A stretch of DNA of 6,152 bases from Candidatus Aminicenantota bacterium. GTDB taxonomy: Bacteria > Acidobacteriota > B3-B38 > Guanabaribacteriales > B3-B38. The stretch covers positions 1 to 6,152 of the forward strand of contig JAOUOQ010000116.1 in assembly GCA_029880275.1 (NCBI GenBank), given 5' to 3'. This document shows, piece after piece, positions 6,011-6,152 of the stretch. The translations under genes were made by a program, and so were the position numbers. The stretch's first letter is position 1. Every line of letters starts with the position of its first letter. A model generated the notes under the pieces. It had not been told where the DNA came from. It made no database searches and saw only the letters and a program-made list of their open reading frames with translations.

Positions 6011-6152
6011 ATGAGCGTAAAGCATATGGTTAAGGTCAGAGACCGGCTTTTGCTCAAAGTGAAAAAAACTCTGTCCCAGTATCGGATGATTGAGGCTGGC
6101 AATGGAGTCCTGGTTGGAGTCTCTGGGGGACCCGACTCTATAGCCCTTTTGC
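6011..6152 (+). CDS. tilS: tRNA(Ile)-lysidine synthase, N-terminal part only
   Basis: The first 47 codons of a cytoplasmic ATP-dependent enzyme that attaches lysine to C34 of tRNA-Ile2 (anticodon CAT), turning its decoding from AUG to AUA and its charging from Met to Ile. Residues 33-47 read VLVGVSGGPDSIALL, the PP-loop ATP-pyrophosphatase signature SGGxDS in the form typical of TilS; TtcA-type relatives usually have SGGKDS. The preceding helix (VRDRLLLKVKKTLSQYRMI) also fits the family start. The frame has a stop at 5996, so the start is the ATG at 6011 or the one at 6026; neither has a clear Shine-Dalgarno sequence. The gene begins 83 bases after the tRNA and is cut by the window edge, so the specificity and C-terminal domains are not visible. 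Confidence 0.9.
   Translation, partial: MSVKHMVKVRDRLLLKVKKTLSQYRMIEAGNGVLVGVSGGPDSIALL

Noticed and set aside
1..6152. CRISPR array, phage module, toxin-antitoxin pair or defence system
   Set aside because: No regularly spaced repeats and no genes of these kinds. The only mobile trace is the transposase remnant.

Overview
The window looks like chromosomal DNA of a Gram-negative bacterium. Two predicted outer-membrane-type proteins carry Sec signal peptides, and housekeeping genes lie next to them. Promoters match the sigma-70 consensus unusually well: three of the four carry a perfect TTGACA -35 box. The style of the envelope proteins (a PorV/TraF-like barrel and a fervidolysin-type S8 protease) and of the cysteine-rich small protein suggests an uncultivated lineage such as Aminicenantes/Acidobacteria or a relative. 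That placement is an impression, not a demonstration.

Left part (1-3105, minus strand): one probable operon read right to left. A strong promoter (3076-3105) precedes a 385-aa barrel protein (1894-3051), then a 544-aa secreted subtilisin-like protease (202-1836), then the first 60 codons of another exported protein (1-182) that runs off the window. Gaps are 57 and 19 bases. All three products should pass the inner membrane, so this is an envelope/secretion unit.

Middle (3106-3600): a decayed insertion sequence. It holds the C-terminal quarter of a Mutator/IS256-type transposase. In front of it, a perfect 12-bp inverted repeat folds over the ribosome binding site of what may be the original transposase start. 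Most of the element is missing.

Right part (3650-5404, plus strand): purH, complete, encodes the bifunctional enzyme of the last two steps of IMP synthesis. It has its own promoter and leader and a weak terminator. Convergent to it lies a 56-codon gene (5438-5608, minus) with eight cysteines in four pairs, a probable two-zinc protein of unknown role with its own promoter and a nearby 15-bp palindrome.

Right end (5797-6152, plus): a consensus promoter drives a tRNA with anticodon CAT (probably elongator Met, with Ile2 as the alternative). The 5' end of tilS follows 83 bases later; its product modifies the CAT anticodon of tRNA-Ile2. No terminator is evident between the two.

No CRISPR array, phage module or multi-gene defence system is visible. 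The least explained items are the small zinc protein, the transposase-start hairpin and the tRNA(CAT)-tilS pairing.
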